In this document: piece by piece, positions 44,823-58,513 of the stretch
Layout: every line of letters starts with the position of its first letter
How positions within the stretch are numbered: position 1 is the stretch's first letter
NCBI RefSeq assembly: GCF_029867415.1
Contig: NW_026705228.1
Coordinates: 744,001-808,000, forward strand
Reading direction: 5' to 3'
DNA length: 64,000 nucleotides
Origin: Vicia villosa
Taxonomy: Eukaryota > Streptophyta > Magnoliopsida > Fabales > Fabaceae
Made by a program: the position numbers and the translations under genes
Notes under the pieces: model-generated
Database searches by the model: none
What the model saw: only the letters and a program-made list of their open reading frames with translations
Told to the model about the DNA's origin: nothing

Positions 44823-46681
44823 TGTAACACCCCAAATTCTAAACTAATTATTTTAGCGTGATGCTTAGCTGTATTGATGAATTTTGGCATATTTTAGAAT
44901 AATTAGAATAATGAGTGGAATTATTTTAATTAGTAAAATAAAATAATATCAGTGTTAGAGATATTAAGGGTAAGAGTGGTCATTTGTGAAGAGTAAGTGA
45001 GGGCAATATGGGAAGACCATATTAGGGGTCCTAGGGGTAAAAAGAGAAAAGAGAAAAGAGGAAATCATTCTGCACGATTAAAGTTTTGAGAAGAGGCAGA
45101 AGGAGAGAGCTAGGGCACGAAGAACATGGAGGAATACGTATAGAGAACGCGAAGAGAAATAGAATCTAACCGTGAATCGAGGTAAGGGGGGACTCTTCCT
45201 TTTAGTATCTCTTATGTGATCTTAGGTGATAGGTAGATTGATGTATGGTTTGATTCAATTAGACATTGGGATTGTTAGGTTAGGGTGTTCTAATTTGGAT
45301 TGAATTGATGATGATTGTGTGAACTATTTGGTTAATAATGCGTTAAATGATGTTTTTGTGGTGTGTAATTGAATATATGATGATTGTATGCCTGTATGTG
45401 ATGTCTGGAATCGTTTTTGGGTGAAAGGGGAGTGAAATCGCAGGGTCTGTCGCAGACTTGGGGTTTGCTGAAATCACAGGTCCACTGAGCGGAGGGAGTT
45501 CGCTTCTGTTTGACGTCGCTTGAGGTCCGCTGAGCGGGGGTTGGAAAGGTTTCGCTTCTGCCTTGCTCCGCTGAGCGAACCTTGCTGTGTGTGAATTTTT
45601 CCAAACTTCAAAATAACGTATCTTTTGATCTATGTATCATTTCTTAGTGCCGTTTTGGGCGTTGTGCAAGTAATTAAATGTTTTATATGATGAACGATGA
45701 ATATTGGTATTATCCGACCTTATTTCTTTGAAACTCGATTTAATTACTTGATAATAATTGAACATTGTGTGCATATGAGATAGGTGTGACAATGTGTTTG
45801 ATGTGATGATGAATTGGTGTGATTTGTTATTATGATTGTGATGGATGCATGACTATTTGAATGATGTTGAAAACATGTACATACTTATTCGGTGATGTGG
45901 TGTTGAGATGAGTTGCTCATCGTGATTTAGTGTGTTTTAAGTATGTTATATGTGTTTCATTCATCCATGTGCATTGATGTTGGATCCCGGTGAGGTTTGG
46001 ATCGTTGGTGGACATATTTCCCATTGTGTGGAAATTATGTCGGTGGGCCGTATCTCGATGAGGCGTAGATCGGTTAGGTGGATTGATTCCACGGTATTTG
46101 GTACCACATGCATAGTGTCAGTTGTGTCATATGCATTTTGTCATAATATGATTGTATGGATTTCTGTAGTGTGTGTTGCAATCTATTATTGTGTGAATTA
46201 ATAATGGATGTGAATCTGAATATGTATAATTGGGTGAACGGTATATTATGATGCTTGTTGCTTATGAATTGCATAATATTTACTAATTGAGAATGAGACT
46301 CACCCTTACATGTTGTCATTTTCAGATTGAAGAGTAGCGGCATTAGTGCTCGGTGAGGATGACTCGTAGAGTTTATCCGTTTATGTTGGGTCGTGTCGGT
46401 CATGCTCTGATCTGTAACACTGGGGAACGATAATTATAGAGTTTTTATGAAATCATCTAATTTATTTGGTGTTGGATTATGATCCCATTTTGGTTGTATT
46501 TGATGATGTTTCGTATTCCGCTGTGTTAAACATGATTGTGTTTTGGTGAATCGTTTCCTAATAAAGCATGACTTTGACCTTAGTTGATTTAATTGTTTTG
46601 AATAATTGTGGCACCCTTGTGCATGTGTTTTTACTCTGATTAATTATTAAAAATTGCCGCGGGGTTTAGAAGGGTGTTACA
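44823..46681 (+). mobile_element. Solo LTR of a Tekay-like chromovirus (1859 bp)
   Basis: TGTAACACCCCAAATTC...CGCGGGGTTTAGAAGGGTGTTACA, TSD TATAC at 44818-44822 and 46682-46686. Its termini match the Tekay-like LTR at 32874-39944 read in its own direction. It contains a GC-rich patch at 45470-45595 with (T/C)CCGCTGAGCG motifs. No genes. Confidence 0.88.
45470..45595. repeat. CGCTGAGCG motif cluster
   Basis: TCCACTGAGCGGA, TCCGCTGAGCGGG and TCCGCTGAGCGAA interleaved with TTCGCTTCTG; imperfect palindromic motifs in the chromovirus LTR. Confidence 0.65.
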
Positions 46682-47184
46682 TATACAATGGTAATACAAT
46701 GGATGACAAGTACAAAAAGGCAAGGTAAATAAATCACATTTGACATGGATAAACAAAGATCAAGATATTTTGAATTAGGGTTTGAAATTAGGGTTTTTAA
46801 ATCACGCCTAAACCTAATTGATTTTTTTAATGATTTAAATACCAATTTCTAAAAGAGAATTGGTCTAAGGGTTCATGATATAACCAAAGGTACATTGACC
46901 TAACCCTATAAATATTCTCATAAAAATATTAACAATTTATTTAGAGAAAATATTAAAAGGAAAATGATTTTTTTTTGTATTTTTTAACATATAAAACCTA
47001 TTTTTTGATTTAATTTTTAAATGATAAAATAACAAATATTTTTGGGTTTTTTAAAATATGTTCACAAAATATACCACATAAACAAGAAGTGTGCAAAAAA
47101 TTAACTCAAAAGGAATTAATTTGCTCATAGAAACAACTTGGAAAAAATGATGGAAAAACAAATAATATTTTTCAAAGTTGGCTT

Positions 47185-47372
47185 CAGGAAACCCGTTTCC
47201 CAAAATGGAGAAACCGATTTCCTCCCTGACCAGATTTAATTTTTTTCAGTTTTTGCTTCAGGAAACCCGTTTCCCAAAATGAGGAAATCGATTTCCCCTT
47301 CGAAAAAATCACTTCCAGAAGTCAAAATTAGTGGTGGAAATCTGTTTCCCACTTCCTGGAAATCGATTTCCA
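47185..47372. repeat. GGAAACCCGTTTCC / GGAAATCGATTTCC cluster
   Basis: About six variants of the palindrome, including two intact GGAAATCGATTTCC copies (near 47283 and 47359) and GGAAACCCGTTTCCC copies (near 47187 and 47261). Same position type as in the 40039-43309 LTR. Confidence 0.75.
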
Positions 47373-49716
47373 CTTCGAAAAAACCAGTTTTCTGCTGCAA
47401 AATCACATTTTTCTCAAGCTTTTGATTCTTAAAAATGGCAACTTTCTTGTTTCTCAACCAAATGCAAAATTTTAAAGATCAAAGTTGCTTAGAATTTCAC
47501 AAGGAACTCAACCATATGCTCTAAACAGATTAATATTGACTGTAGCTTTCACATTTTCGATAAAACTAGAAATAAGCTAGTTTTTTAAAAGTTAATTTAA
47601 ATGACAAACCAAGATCAAACAATACCTATTTTCATAGGACTTCAAGTCACACCAATCATATGAATAATAATGACTAAAAAATGGGCACAAATGATAGCCT
47701 AGTTCAAGATTTTCTTACCAAACGGGAAGAGATGGTGACCTCTTTAAATGATGTGCCAGCAACAAAAGAAGGATTCTATGAGCTTCCTTGAACCTCCCTG
47801 GTGCTATTGATGCGCTTACCTAGCTTTGAACTGCTCTCAATCTCTCTGCCCAACTCAACACGCAAATACGACAGATGAAAATGAAGGGTGGTAGCGAAGA
47901 TGTTACAGAGGTGATGTAAGGGTTTCGATAGCTTCTATATGGTATATATGAAGTGTTTGGATGGTTGGTTTGCAAAGAACTTAAGAGAAACTCAGAAATT
48001 GCAAGTTTGAGCTAAAAATGACAAAGTGGAGGAGTGGCTTTTGGGATTTTTGCTTGGGGTATTTTGAGAGTAGTTATTATGATGTACAATTTCTAAATGG
48101 TGATTAGAAGCTGTTGGAAAGCTTGGTTGACACCCAGAACTTATGGAACTCAAAATGACTTGAAAAATGCAAAGTTGGAAAGAAGGAGAATTTCAAGTTG
48201 GGGGTCACTTGGAGAATTCTTGTGTGTTTGATGCAAGAGGTTTTGCTCTCTATTTATAGGAATAAATTAGGGTTTGTGGAGGGAAAAATCAGATCACATG
48301 TCTTCATAATTTTCAAATTGTGTACTTTTGCTTCTTTGTGAAGAAATGAGAAAATTGTGTTTCTAATGGAAGGTACAAACATGCTTGGAGTTGTTGGTTG
48401 CTTTCTCAGTATTGTGGAGGCTTGCTTGTGACATTCAACTTGCTTTTGTTGTTGAAGAAACAAGTTGGAAGCTCAAGGAGAGTGGACTTTGTGATTAAAG
48501 TCACTTTTCCAAAATGGAAGTGTGATCTTTATGCCATTAATGGAATGATTCAATGGTTAATGGCTTAAGCACTTGGATTATAACTCAAAAGCAAGTGTAA
48601 TCTTCTGATTTTGGTGCCTTGAAAAAGTTAGAGGGGCTGTAAGAAAGGAATATTTTCATTTGAAGTAGTTTTGGTTCATAACTTCTTCATGTTCATGGAG
48701 TTTTTTCAAGTGTTATGGAGCCTTCTTCACAAAATAATATCTCCTAGCTCAAGTGATAAAAAATCATGCTAATGGTCTCTTTGCAAATACCTTGCTACAT
48801 ACTTCAATCCACTTGTTAAAAGTTTTCTCAAACTCTTTCGGGATCATGGAGAAAAATGGCCACAAAGTTAGGAAAAATTCAAGTGAAAACACTTAAAAAA
48901 TTTCTAAGTTTTTTTAACATAATCTTCATAATTTCATATCTCTCAAAATAATCATTTTTTGTTGAAATGAGATAAGTGACAAATTTGTTTATTTGATCAA
49001 TATCTACAACTTTCATGTTGAGAGATTTTTGAGTTTGTAGGTGAATTTTGAAGTTCCCAAAATGAGGTCAAAATCACTTAAAACCTTAATTTTGACTTTT
49101 GTTGACTTTTTGATTCTTGATGAATTTTCTTGATTTCTCTTGGTCAAATGTCTTCAATAGTCATATGTTGATGATTTGAGTCCTCAAAAGTTCATGGTTG
49201 ACTATTTTTCTCAAAAGTCAAAGGTTGACCCACACAATTGACTTTTCTCATATGAATTGCAGTTTTATGAATTCCATATGAATCAAGGTCTCCTCTTCAA
49301 ATTAATGATGTGAATGGATTTTAATATTGATTTGGATGCCCATGAATCATGGTTTGAGTATTTGAGCCATGTCCTGATTAAAAGTCAACCCTTCAGTGGA
49401 ATTAGGTCAAAACCCTAATTTGGGGTCTCAAGTGATCTTGAAAGTGGTTGATCTTGAATTGGGCCATGTTTGGACTTGGATATTGATGAGAAAACCCTTT
49501 GAATAATAGGAGAATGTTGAACTTCCTTGTGGGCCTCAAAACCCTAATTTGCTCAGGCTCCTCTTGATTAGTCTCCTGTCTTGGGACACAAATAACAAGC
49601 AATATTTTTTGTTTTTTGTTTAGCAAATGACATATGCATGATGATTGTGATGATGATGATGATCCTACTATTTAGAATATGGTGGGATCTCAGTGGTCAA
49701 AAATTGGGGTACAACA

Positions 49717-50720
49717 AAGACAACGTATTTGGAACGAATTGGTTTGAGAATAATATGTACGTTATTTTAGGGATATACGTGGTTAAAAAAGAGTTTAAAG
49801 TGGAGGTATTTGGATTTTTTCAAGCTAGCTAATGTGAAGAATATCTCTGTTAAAGAGGCCATTGGTTGTGACAGCGGTACATCGGATTGGATCGACGAGT
49901 GGGAAACATTTTAGAAGGAATTAACAGTAAGTGTGAGGAAGAGATTAAAAGTAAAATCAGTGGGATTTATTTACTGGACGAGGAGAAAGATAACTGAAGG
50001 TGGGTAAAAGGTGGGTATTCGGTGAAGGAATCATATCAAGAAATCCTGAAGAGAAAGATATCTCAAACAGAAGCAAATCCAAATTTGTTGGCTGCCTGGA
50101 ATTCTATCGTCCCTAAAAAAAATTCGGTTTTAGTTTGGAGAATATGGAAAAATAGAATTCCTGATAGAGACACCCCGGTTAAGAGGTGCATCTTATTCAA
50201 ATCTCAAAATCCATGTTCCTTTGGTTGCGGTAATCAGGAAAATGTCTCGCACATTTTCTTCAAATATCTGTTGGCTTTGGCAACATGGAGCAAGGTCCTA
50301 AGGTGGTTCGATTTTTCCTATGTCATGCACAATTCTGCTTTGCAATGTTTTGTTCACTTCACTGGTTTATGAAGAGGCGGTAGAATTGTCTAGGACAGGT
50401 TCATCGTCATTTAACTCACGGCTATATGGACTATTGGGAAAAGAAGGAATGAGAAGATTTTCATAAATTCGAAGAGAACAATATAGCTGACATCTTCGAC
50501 ATTCAAGTTTCGTCGTGGAGATGGCTAAAATTGAATATAAAGGGATTCTTCTATGACCTTAATCTATGGATTTCAAATCCAAAAATGTGCATTGGTTGGA
50601 GTGCTTAGTTGCAGCTTTGTTGTTGTTGGATGACGTCGCGGCCTCTGCACTTTGTTCTAAGACAGATTCATTGGTTATGGTGTCTATTTTTTTCTAAGAC
50701 AATCAATTAGAGGGTGTATT
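49717..50720 (+). pseudogene. LINE fragment 3 with RT zinc-binding domain
   Basis: Stop-rich from 49717 to about 50000, then open at 50022-50372: WNSIVPKKNSVLVWRIWKNRIPDRD and CSFGCGNQENVSHIFFKY are the plant LINE zf-RVT domain (CxxxC...H pattern). Downstream sequence to 50720 is decayed ORF2 end and 3' UTR. Four in-frame stops or more: dead copy. Confidence 0.82.
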
Positions 50721-51069
50721 TAGGGGTGGAAATGGGTCGGGTCGGGTGCAGGTTTAACACTACCCAAACCCACACCCTAAATTACCACCTGAACCCAAAC
50801 CCAAACTCAAATATTGTTCGGGTGGCAAAATAACACTTACGCCCACACCCGTTGGGTTCGAGTTCTTTCACCCAAACCCGAACCCGCAACATATATATAT
50901 ATATATATAAGTGGGTGTGATTTCGAGTGCGGGTTTCACACTACCCAAACCAGCACCCGAAATATCGGGTGGCACCCAAAGTCAAACCCAGTCAATTCGG
51001 ATTTTCACCCGTTGACTCGGGTTCAGGTGCGGGTGGGCCCCATGGGTTTGATTCTTCTTGCCATCCCTA
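50721..51069. mobile_element. hAT-like MITE in the LINE 3' region (349 bp)
   Basis: Starts TAGGGGTGGAAATGGG and ends CTTGCCATCCCTA (inverse TAGGGATGGCAAG), typical ends of hAT-type plant MITEs. The interior is rich in GGGT(C/T)GGGT and ACCCAAACCC units and has a short (TA)n. An 8-bp TSD is not clean. Confidence 0.6.
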
Positions 51070-51370
51070 TTTGTGTTTAATACTAATACATTTCAGTTTT
51101 GTTGCAATTTGGGTTGGAGTGTAGTGGAGGGCTGAGTTATGGACATCTGCATCTTTGAAAACTATGCAAGATATTTAGATTTTCTGCTCAATTATAGTTG
51201 CACTTGTATTGGTTATGGTGTATGTTAAATTTTATAACAGTATGATTGGTTTTGTTTTGTAGCTACAAAATGGTGTGTGGTCTTTTGTTTGTTAGCAGGT
51301 TTCTTTGTATTTTGATACCTCTTATGCCTTTGTTTAATAAAGTATTTACTTTTGGCCTGTCAAAAAAATT
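51070..51370 (+). other. LINE 3' UTR and tail
   Basis: T-rich sequence ending TTTAATAAAGTATTTACTTTTGGCC followed by a short A run near 51363-51368, typical of plant LINE 3' ends. No coding. Confidence 0.6.
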
Positions 51371-52968
<1,598 letters not shown>

Positions 52969-53720
52969 TAGTAGTGTTCAAATTAACTGGTTATTAAATT
53001 TATTCATATTCATATTTATATTCGGTTATTAAAAATCGGTAAATTATTAATATGATTTTAACCAAATCTATAGTTTGAATATATTTTGGACATTCATGTC
53101 CAAAATAAAATTAAATTGATCTATTTTATCACAAAAAAATATATCAGTTTTAAAAAAAAAATTACAATATTTTTTCTTAAATTCAAAAATAATATATCCA
53201 AAATGATAAAACACTATTCCATTTTATCTAATTCCATTTAATTTTTCACATTCATTTTTGAAAACAACATACTTACTTATATGAAATCAAGATAAATATT
53301 TGATACTGAGAACCATTTAACTAAAGTGGCACATACTATTAAATGAACCATTTAACTAAAGTGGCACATACTATTAAATTATATGAACTAACATTGAATA
53401 TGATTTTTCACTTCATATTTGTTTTTAATGATTTGTAGTTCTTTGATAATTAAATAAAATTTTATCAGCTTTTTTATAAAAATGATTTAATAATTTAAAA
53501 AAAATTAAAATTAAATTTCAAAAATAAAATTTAAAATTGGTTATCAAATTAAAAACCGGTTATTAAATCAAAACCGATTATAAAATTTGATTATGAATAT
53601 AACCGGTTTTGAAAAAATAAATGCAGTTATGACAAAAGGTTTTAAAATCCGGTTATACAAAATGGATAATATATGGATATGGATTGGTTATGGGCAAAAA
53701 CTGTTCATGAACACCCCCTA
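52969..53720. mobile_element. Possible hAT-like non-autonomous element (752 bp)
   Basis: Starts TAGTAGTGTTCA and ends TGAACACCCCCTA, an imperfect inverted pair like the TAGGGGTGTTCA ends of many plant hAT MITEs. The inside has repeated CGGTTATT/AACCGGTT motifs on both strands. No clean 8-bp TSD was found and there is no transposase. Confidence 0.45.
53308..53380. repeat. 35-bp perfect tandem duplication
   Basis: GAACCATTTAACTAAAGTGG... present twice head to tail. Confidence 0.9.
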
Positions 53721-54177
53721 ATCAAATCATATCAATAAATGAAGTGTCAATAGTTGAATATAGATAGTTTGAATCAAGAATTGAAATTAATTGATTTCCT
53801 TTTTTTCAAAGTAACAAATTCAGATAAATAATGAGATTTTAATAATTAAACTTCACATTTCATAAAATAAATAGTCTCATAATTTATTTGAAAAACTCTA
53901 CTTGAATAAATAAGCTTCACATTTCATAACCCAACTTTCCGCCAAATGTGTAACAACCTTCCACATTCAAATCAAATCAAACTTCTATTAAAGTTCAGAA
54001 GCATAATTCATATCAAATTTTATTAAGAAAAACTCATATCACACTTTATTCCAATCAATAACATGACAAACTCAGTGATGATTATGCATGGTGAGTGAGT
54101 TAGGGCTAGCTATGAACTTCCTCCTCTCAACTCACTTCTCACCTACACATTTTTAACACGATTTTCATTTCACATTT

Positions 54178-54785
54178 TGTTGGATCTTGATGCAAACTTG
54201 ATTATTGTTGATTTTAATGGCTTATTTTGGACAATCAAATGTGATTATTGTGGATTTTACTTGTTTATTTTGTTCCATCTTTATGCAAACGTGATTATTG
54301 TGAATTTTAATTGTTGTGAATTTTAATTGTTTATTTTGTACCATCTTGATACAAAAGCTATTATTGTGGATTTTAATGGTTTATTTTGTAGATCTTTGAT
54401 GCAAAGTGATTATTTGTTTATTTTGTACGATCTTAATTGAAACGTAATTATTGTAGATTTTAATGGCTGATTTGGGATGATCTTGATGCAAAAGTAATTG
54501 CTTATTTTGGAGGTGATTATTGTGGATTTTAATGGCATGCAAACTAATTGCTTATTTTGGAGGATCTTGATGCAAACCTGACTATTGTGGATTTTAATGG
54601 CTTATTTTGAACAATCTTGATGCAAACATGATTGTTTATTTTGTACGCCTTTGACATGCGCATATGATTTTGATTGTTGATATTATAAACGTGATTATCA
54701 ATTGATTTTGATTGCTGATATTGCAAATGTGATTATCAATTGATTTTGATGGCTGATATTGCAAACATGATTATCGACGGAGTAT
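54178..54785. repeat. AT-rich minisatellite, roughly 50-60-bp units
   Basis: About ten degenerate copies of GATCTTGATGCAAAC.TGATTATTGTGGATTTTAATGGCTTATTTTG. Unit lengths vary; the last copies change to GATTTTGATTGCTGATATTG. The - strand frame at 54544-54726 is a by-product. Confidence 0.85.
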
Positions 54786-54838
54786 TTCAGATGAGATGTT
54801 GATTACTATTGCAATTCTGATTATTATAAGTATTTTGG

Positions 54839-55078
54839 ATGATAACGTTGATTTTCTTAATTTCAGGATTTTGGAATCCTATATCCCTAGCCAAATCTTT
54901 GGTAATGAAGAGGAGAAAGAACCAAGATCTGAACAATATTGATAAAGAAATTTTGCCAGAGATTAAGGTGGAAAAGAAAAGTTCAACTATGGAGCAGGGA
55001 GGAAGGGCCCTGATTGGAATGTATTCGACCAATCAAATAGACAATGATGTGATATCGGTCCTTTTTGAGAAAACGTAG
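54839..55078 (+). CDS. Hypothetical short ORF, possible gene fragment
   Basis: 79 codons, unrecognised. TTCTTAATTTCAG at about 54861-54873 looks like a splice acceptor, so the coding part may be an exon starting GATTTTGGAATCC. The second half is Lys/Glu-rich (MKRRKNQDLNNIDKEI) and ends before a duplicated GC-rich unit. It could be the last exon of an unannotated gene, a captured gene piece or chance. Confidence 0.25.
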   Translation: MITLIFLISGFWNPISLAKSLVMKRRKNQDLNNIDKEILPEIKVEKKSSTMEQGGRALIGMYSTNQIDNDVISVLFEKT

Positions 55079-55124
55079 CGCGGAAAAATGGCCGGAAACG
55101 TAGCGCGGAAAAATGGCCGGACGG
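55072..55124. repeat. 25-bp tandem duplication
   Basis: AAACGTAGCGCGGAAAAATG plus GCCGG occurs twice in direct tandem, GC-rich in an AT-rich setting. Confidence 0.85.
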
Positions 55125-55129
55125 AAGAG

Positions 55130-56290
55130 TTTAATAAGGTGTAATATTGAGAGAAGCTTTAAAGGTTACATGGCCAAATGGCCATCCATTTCCATCCGAA
55201 AGACAATTATTTTGAGTCATCCTACCTCATGTTCCTAGGTTGATAGATCAAGCTGCATTTGAAAACAAAATGAGTACATGTTATGCATCAAGGTCTGTTT
55301 GTGTGGAATGACTGAGTCCCACAAAAGTTATGCTGCTATAATTTACAGTGGACTACTAAAACAAGATCTTATTTAAAAAAAAATTATTTCTATAAATTCA
55401 ATATAAAATAATTTATAGACTTTAAAAAATAGTTTATATATTTTTCTTGAAATCTTTTCATGTATTTCATCATTATTAATATATTCTTGAAAGATAAATC
55501 AATAAAATATAAATTTTGTTTAGAAAAAACAATAATCTACTTACAAAAACTTAGTTGATAGAAGATATAAAATAAAACAAAAAAAATAAAGTATAAACCT
55601 ATATTCGAACAACTCAAACTCTATATAATCAATCATCACCATTAAAATAAAAATCTAAGATAAACCTCTATATTTTTCAAAGAATACACTTTTAACTTTG
55701 TATTTTATTCCTCAAATATTAAGTTATATCATAAACCTCTAGATTTTTCGAAAAATACACTTTTAACATCAATATATATAATCTAATATTACTTATAAAA
55801 ATTCATCAATGTCCCGCGCATCACGCGGATTTCAGTCTAATTTCTTTTACAATTGAATAAAGTGCAATTAACATGAGAATTGGTTTTCATTTCATTATTA
55901 ACCTAACATTCAAAAAAATTCTCATGTTAATAATTTGCTAAAAATAGAAAAATTTGAATAAAATATTCTCAAAGGAAAATCATTATACAATGGTAACAAG
56001 ACAAACAAATAAAGAGAATTTTTTATTACTCCAGTATCATCATAACAAAATTAACTAATTCAGAATTTTGATTTAATAAAAAATAATTAATATATAGTTG
56101 ACCTCCACTTCAGCCAATTTCAAACGCATGTATTCCATGAACTCTCTACCAAACTTCAAAGACCAAAATAACAATATAGGCATCCATTCAACAGAGAGTG
56201 ATTCAATTGTGTCTCAAATTTAACATTCCACCACAAACAGTGTAGCAGTGAAATTGTATACATAACTAACTGTTAATTTTAATATTAAAT
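55130..56290. other. Intergenic region, with 3' UTR of the DeSI gene at the right
   Basis: No coding sequence recognised. A possible Helitron 3' end lies at 55814-55840. The last 200-300 bp before 56308 probably belong to the 3' UTR of the - strand gene. Confidence 0.5.
55814..55840 (+). mobile_element. Possible Helitron 3' terminus
   Basis: Hairpin CCGCG-CATCA-CGCGG (55814-55828), then ATTTCAGT and CTAA followed by T: the hairpin plus CTRR|T form of Helitron ends. The matching 5' TC end was not identified, so extent is unknown. Confidence 0.4.
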
Positions 56291-56307
56291 GACACAGACA
56301 AATGTTG

Positions 56308-58513
56308 CTAACTCTGTGACACAGAAATCTGACCATGTCTTTCCATGACTCTTCTAGTAGCAAGTGCTGCAGCTTCACTAGCCCGCATTGTCCCGGTTGC
56401 CATTATAGCAGCAAACTCTTTGATAATCTCATCTTGAACCTTGTTGCGTGCATCTCCTAGAGGATCCACAACACCATTTGATACAGCTGCTGGCTTTTCA
56501 GAAGCTGGCACTGCATTTTCTGTCTTCTTAACCTCTTCTTTGCCTTTTACTTCCTGGTTGATAACCTTATTCTCTGTGGATGAGTTAGGTCCACTTGAGC
56601 TCTTCTGGGTGTTGGCTGAGACAAAATTTGAAGCAGGATTCACTGTTGAAGGCCTGAATTGTGGTACTTGTGGAACTCCACCTGATTTTAAAGTTGTCTC
56701 TAAATTTTGTATCATAGGCACTGTAAAATTGTAGAAATATGTAAGTTATGACAGTATTAGGAAAATCAAACATGCATGAACATTCAAAATATCATTCCAT
56801 ACACTGACAAATGTAGTTTGATTACGCAAAGGTAAGCAGAAAAGCTAAGGATGTATTTGAGGAAACCCTACAAATCCAATTAGTAAAATGGCTTATGTTT
56901 CCTATTTATAACTCATTTAAATAATCCAATGTGAAGTTCTTGACACGCGCACTCAGAGATAGACTAATCATCTATAGTCGCTGCCATCTTTGAGAACGTG
57001 TTAGGCGTGCTACACATACAGGCCCAAAATTTATCACAATTAAACCATAACTAAATAGGATCTCATAAAATATTTGTCATGTTAAATCATGGTTAAATAA
57101 AACTCACTTCTATTTATTCAAGCCCAAAATTTATCACAGTTAAACCATAACTAAATAGAATCTCATAAAATATTTGTCATGTTAAATCATGGTTAAATAA
57201 AACTTCTATTTATTTTACCATAGTTAAATGATGTTGACCGATATTCTCCAAAAACTTGAGACGGTTTTGTCTAGAGTGTGTGAGTGACTCAACTCATTTC
57301 CAAGTCATATCTCATTGAATATGGACTCTTGACAATTCTTGTAGAATACATAACCAGTTGACAAAAATAAATCTTATAATACAAGCAATAGACATGAATA
57401 TGTGTAAGCATGTCTAAGTAGTTGTATATGGTTAAGCAGTTTCTACAAGTCATTAACATTTTGACTAAGTGCATTTTGTTACTTATATCTGTCAGAACAT
57501 TATGACATATCAAAAACATAATCATGTCTGCAAGAAGTGGACAACTAGGAAGAAGTTCAGATTTGAGTAAAATAGTGCAGGTGATAACTTACACATGAGA
57601 GCACCCATTGGGCTGCTCATAACTTCATTGGGAAGCTGAAGAATATAATCAGGGATGGTACCACCAACCAAAAACTGTGCAACTTCATTGCTGAAGTTGT
57701 TGCAATTGTGAGTAAGCAAACTATAGGTTTCAGCCAAGTAGCGCGGACTGATTTCCTGCAAATACATTTCAAAAACATCCTTTGGAACATGTGTTACACC
57801 TAAATCTACCACTTTAAGTGGAGTTCCATATGGTGTTGATCCAGCCGGACAATGTTGTATGCCACCACCATAGTAATACTCATTTCCATAAACCACAATT
57901 CCTGTGTGCCTGAGGAATAAAACAATATCCCAAATTAAAACAAAATTGTAATTTTTCAATATCAGTTTAGTCAAAAAGCGTCTATAGTGGCACAATGTAG
58001 TACTAACTTACAACATAATTTAAACAGAGAGCAATTATTTTATAATACCCAATTTCATACAAAGTTCAGTCAAATAGTTACCAGAATTTGAACAAATCGC
58101 TATCTTATACATTAAACTTCTTCCAATTTTCAAATAATCATCAATGTGACATGTTAGTATCACAATTGAATACTTTTTTTTTTGCCTGTATAAGTGCTTT
58201 ATACTTCAAAAGTTCAAATATTAGAAACATAAACAAAAAATCCAATCCCCTGACCCATTATCTATAACATAGGACACCAACACTTAGGCTTTCTACTAAC
58301 AACTAATAGAAGCACTCACCATATGCCTTCAATAGCTTTCCCTAAAAACGACACGGACAGCTGTCTAGCAAGTCCCTGGCTTAGGTCATAAACATTTAAA
58401 GCAACCCTGTAACCCTCCTGCAACCAATTGCAGTAATAAATTAACAAAAAAAAAACGAACAAAAACAAATTTTGATTCATTGTAGCATAAGTATCATATC
58501 ATACCTCAGCCAT
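56308..58513 (-). CDS. DeSI-like (PPPDE) desumoylating isopeptidase, four coding exons
   Basis: Coding exons on the - strand: 58505-58513, 58320-58417, 57593-57909 and 56308-56720; all introns GT-AG, total 837 bp, 278 residues. The first exon codes only MAE. Residues 4-140 form the PPPDE papain-fold domain: VYDLSQGLA, the catalytic His37 in IWHTGIVVYG (Trp36 is split by intron 2) and the catalytic Cys105 in THNCNNFSNE. The tail (about 140-278) is Ser/Lys/Glu-rich and ends in a predicted helix (KVQDEIIKEFAAIMATGTMRASEAAALATRR). The family removes SUMO or ubiquitin-type modifiers in the nucleus or cytosol; the exact substrate is unknown. Domain, length and tail fit the plant DeSI-1-like class. 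All splice sites and active residues are intact, so this is a likely functional host gene. Confidence 0.9.
57022..57221. repeat. 100-bp tandem duplication in intron 3 of the DeSI-like gene
   Basis: GCCCAAAATTTATCACA...TGGTTAAATAAAACT is present twice (starts 57022 and 57122) with a few changes. Confidence 0.9.

Larger units (their letters stand above)
43703..49716 (-). mobile_element. Ogre-type solo LTR (about 4.15 kb plus a nested LTR)
   Basis: Forward TGTAGCGGTGAAATTT...GGGGTACAACA, TSD AAGAC at 43698-43702 and 49717-49721. Same family as 40039-43309 and 1-2181. It contains the nested LTR 44823-46681. No coding sequence. Putative TATA on the - strand at 48251-48258. The terminal GACA has become AACA, so it is older than its relative. 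Confidence 0.88.

Noticed and set aside
45332..46403. Short ORFs on both strands at 45332-45604, 45950-46201 and 46074-46403
   Set aside because: They lie inside the solo chromovirus LTR and show no domain.
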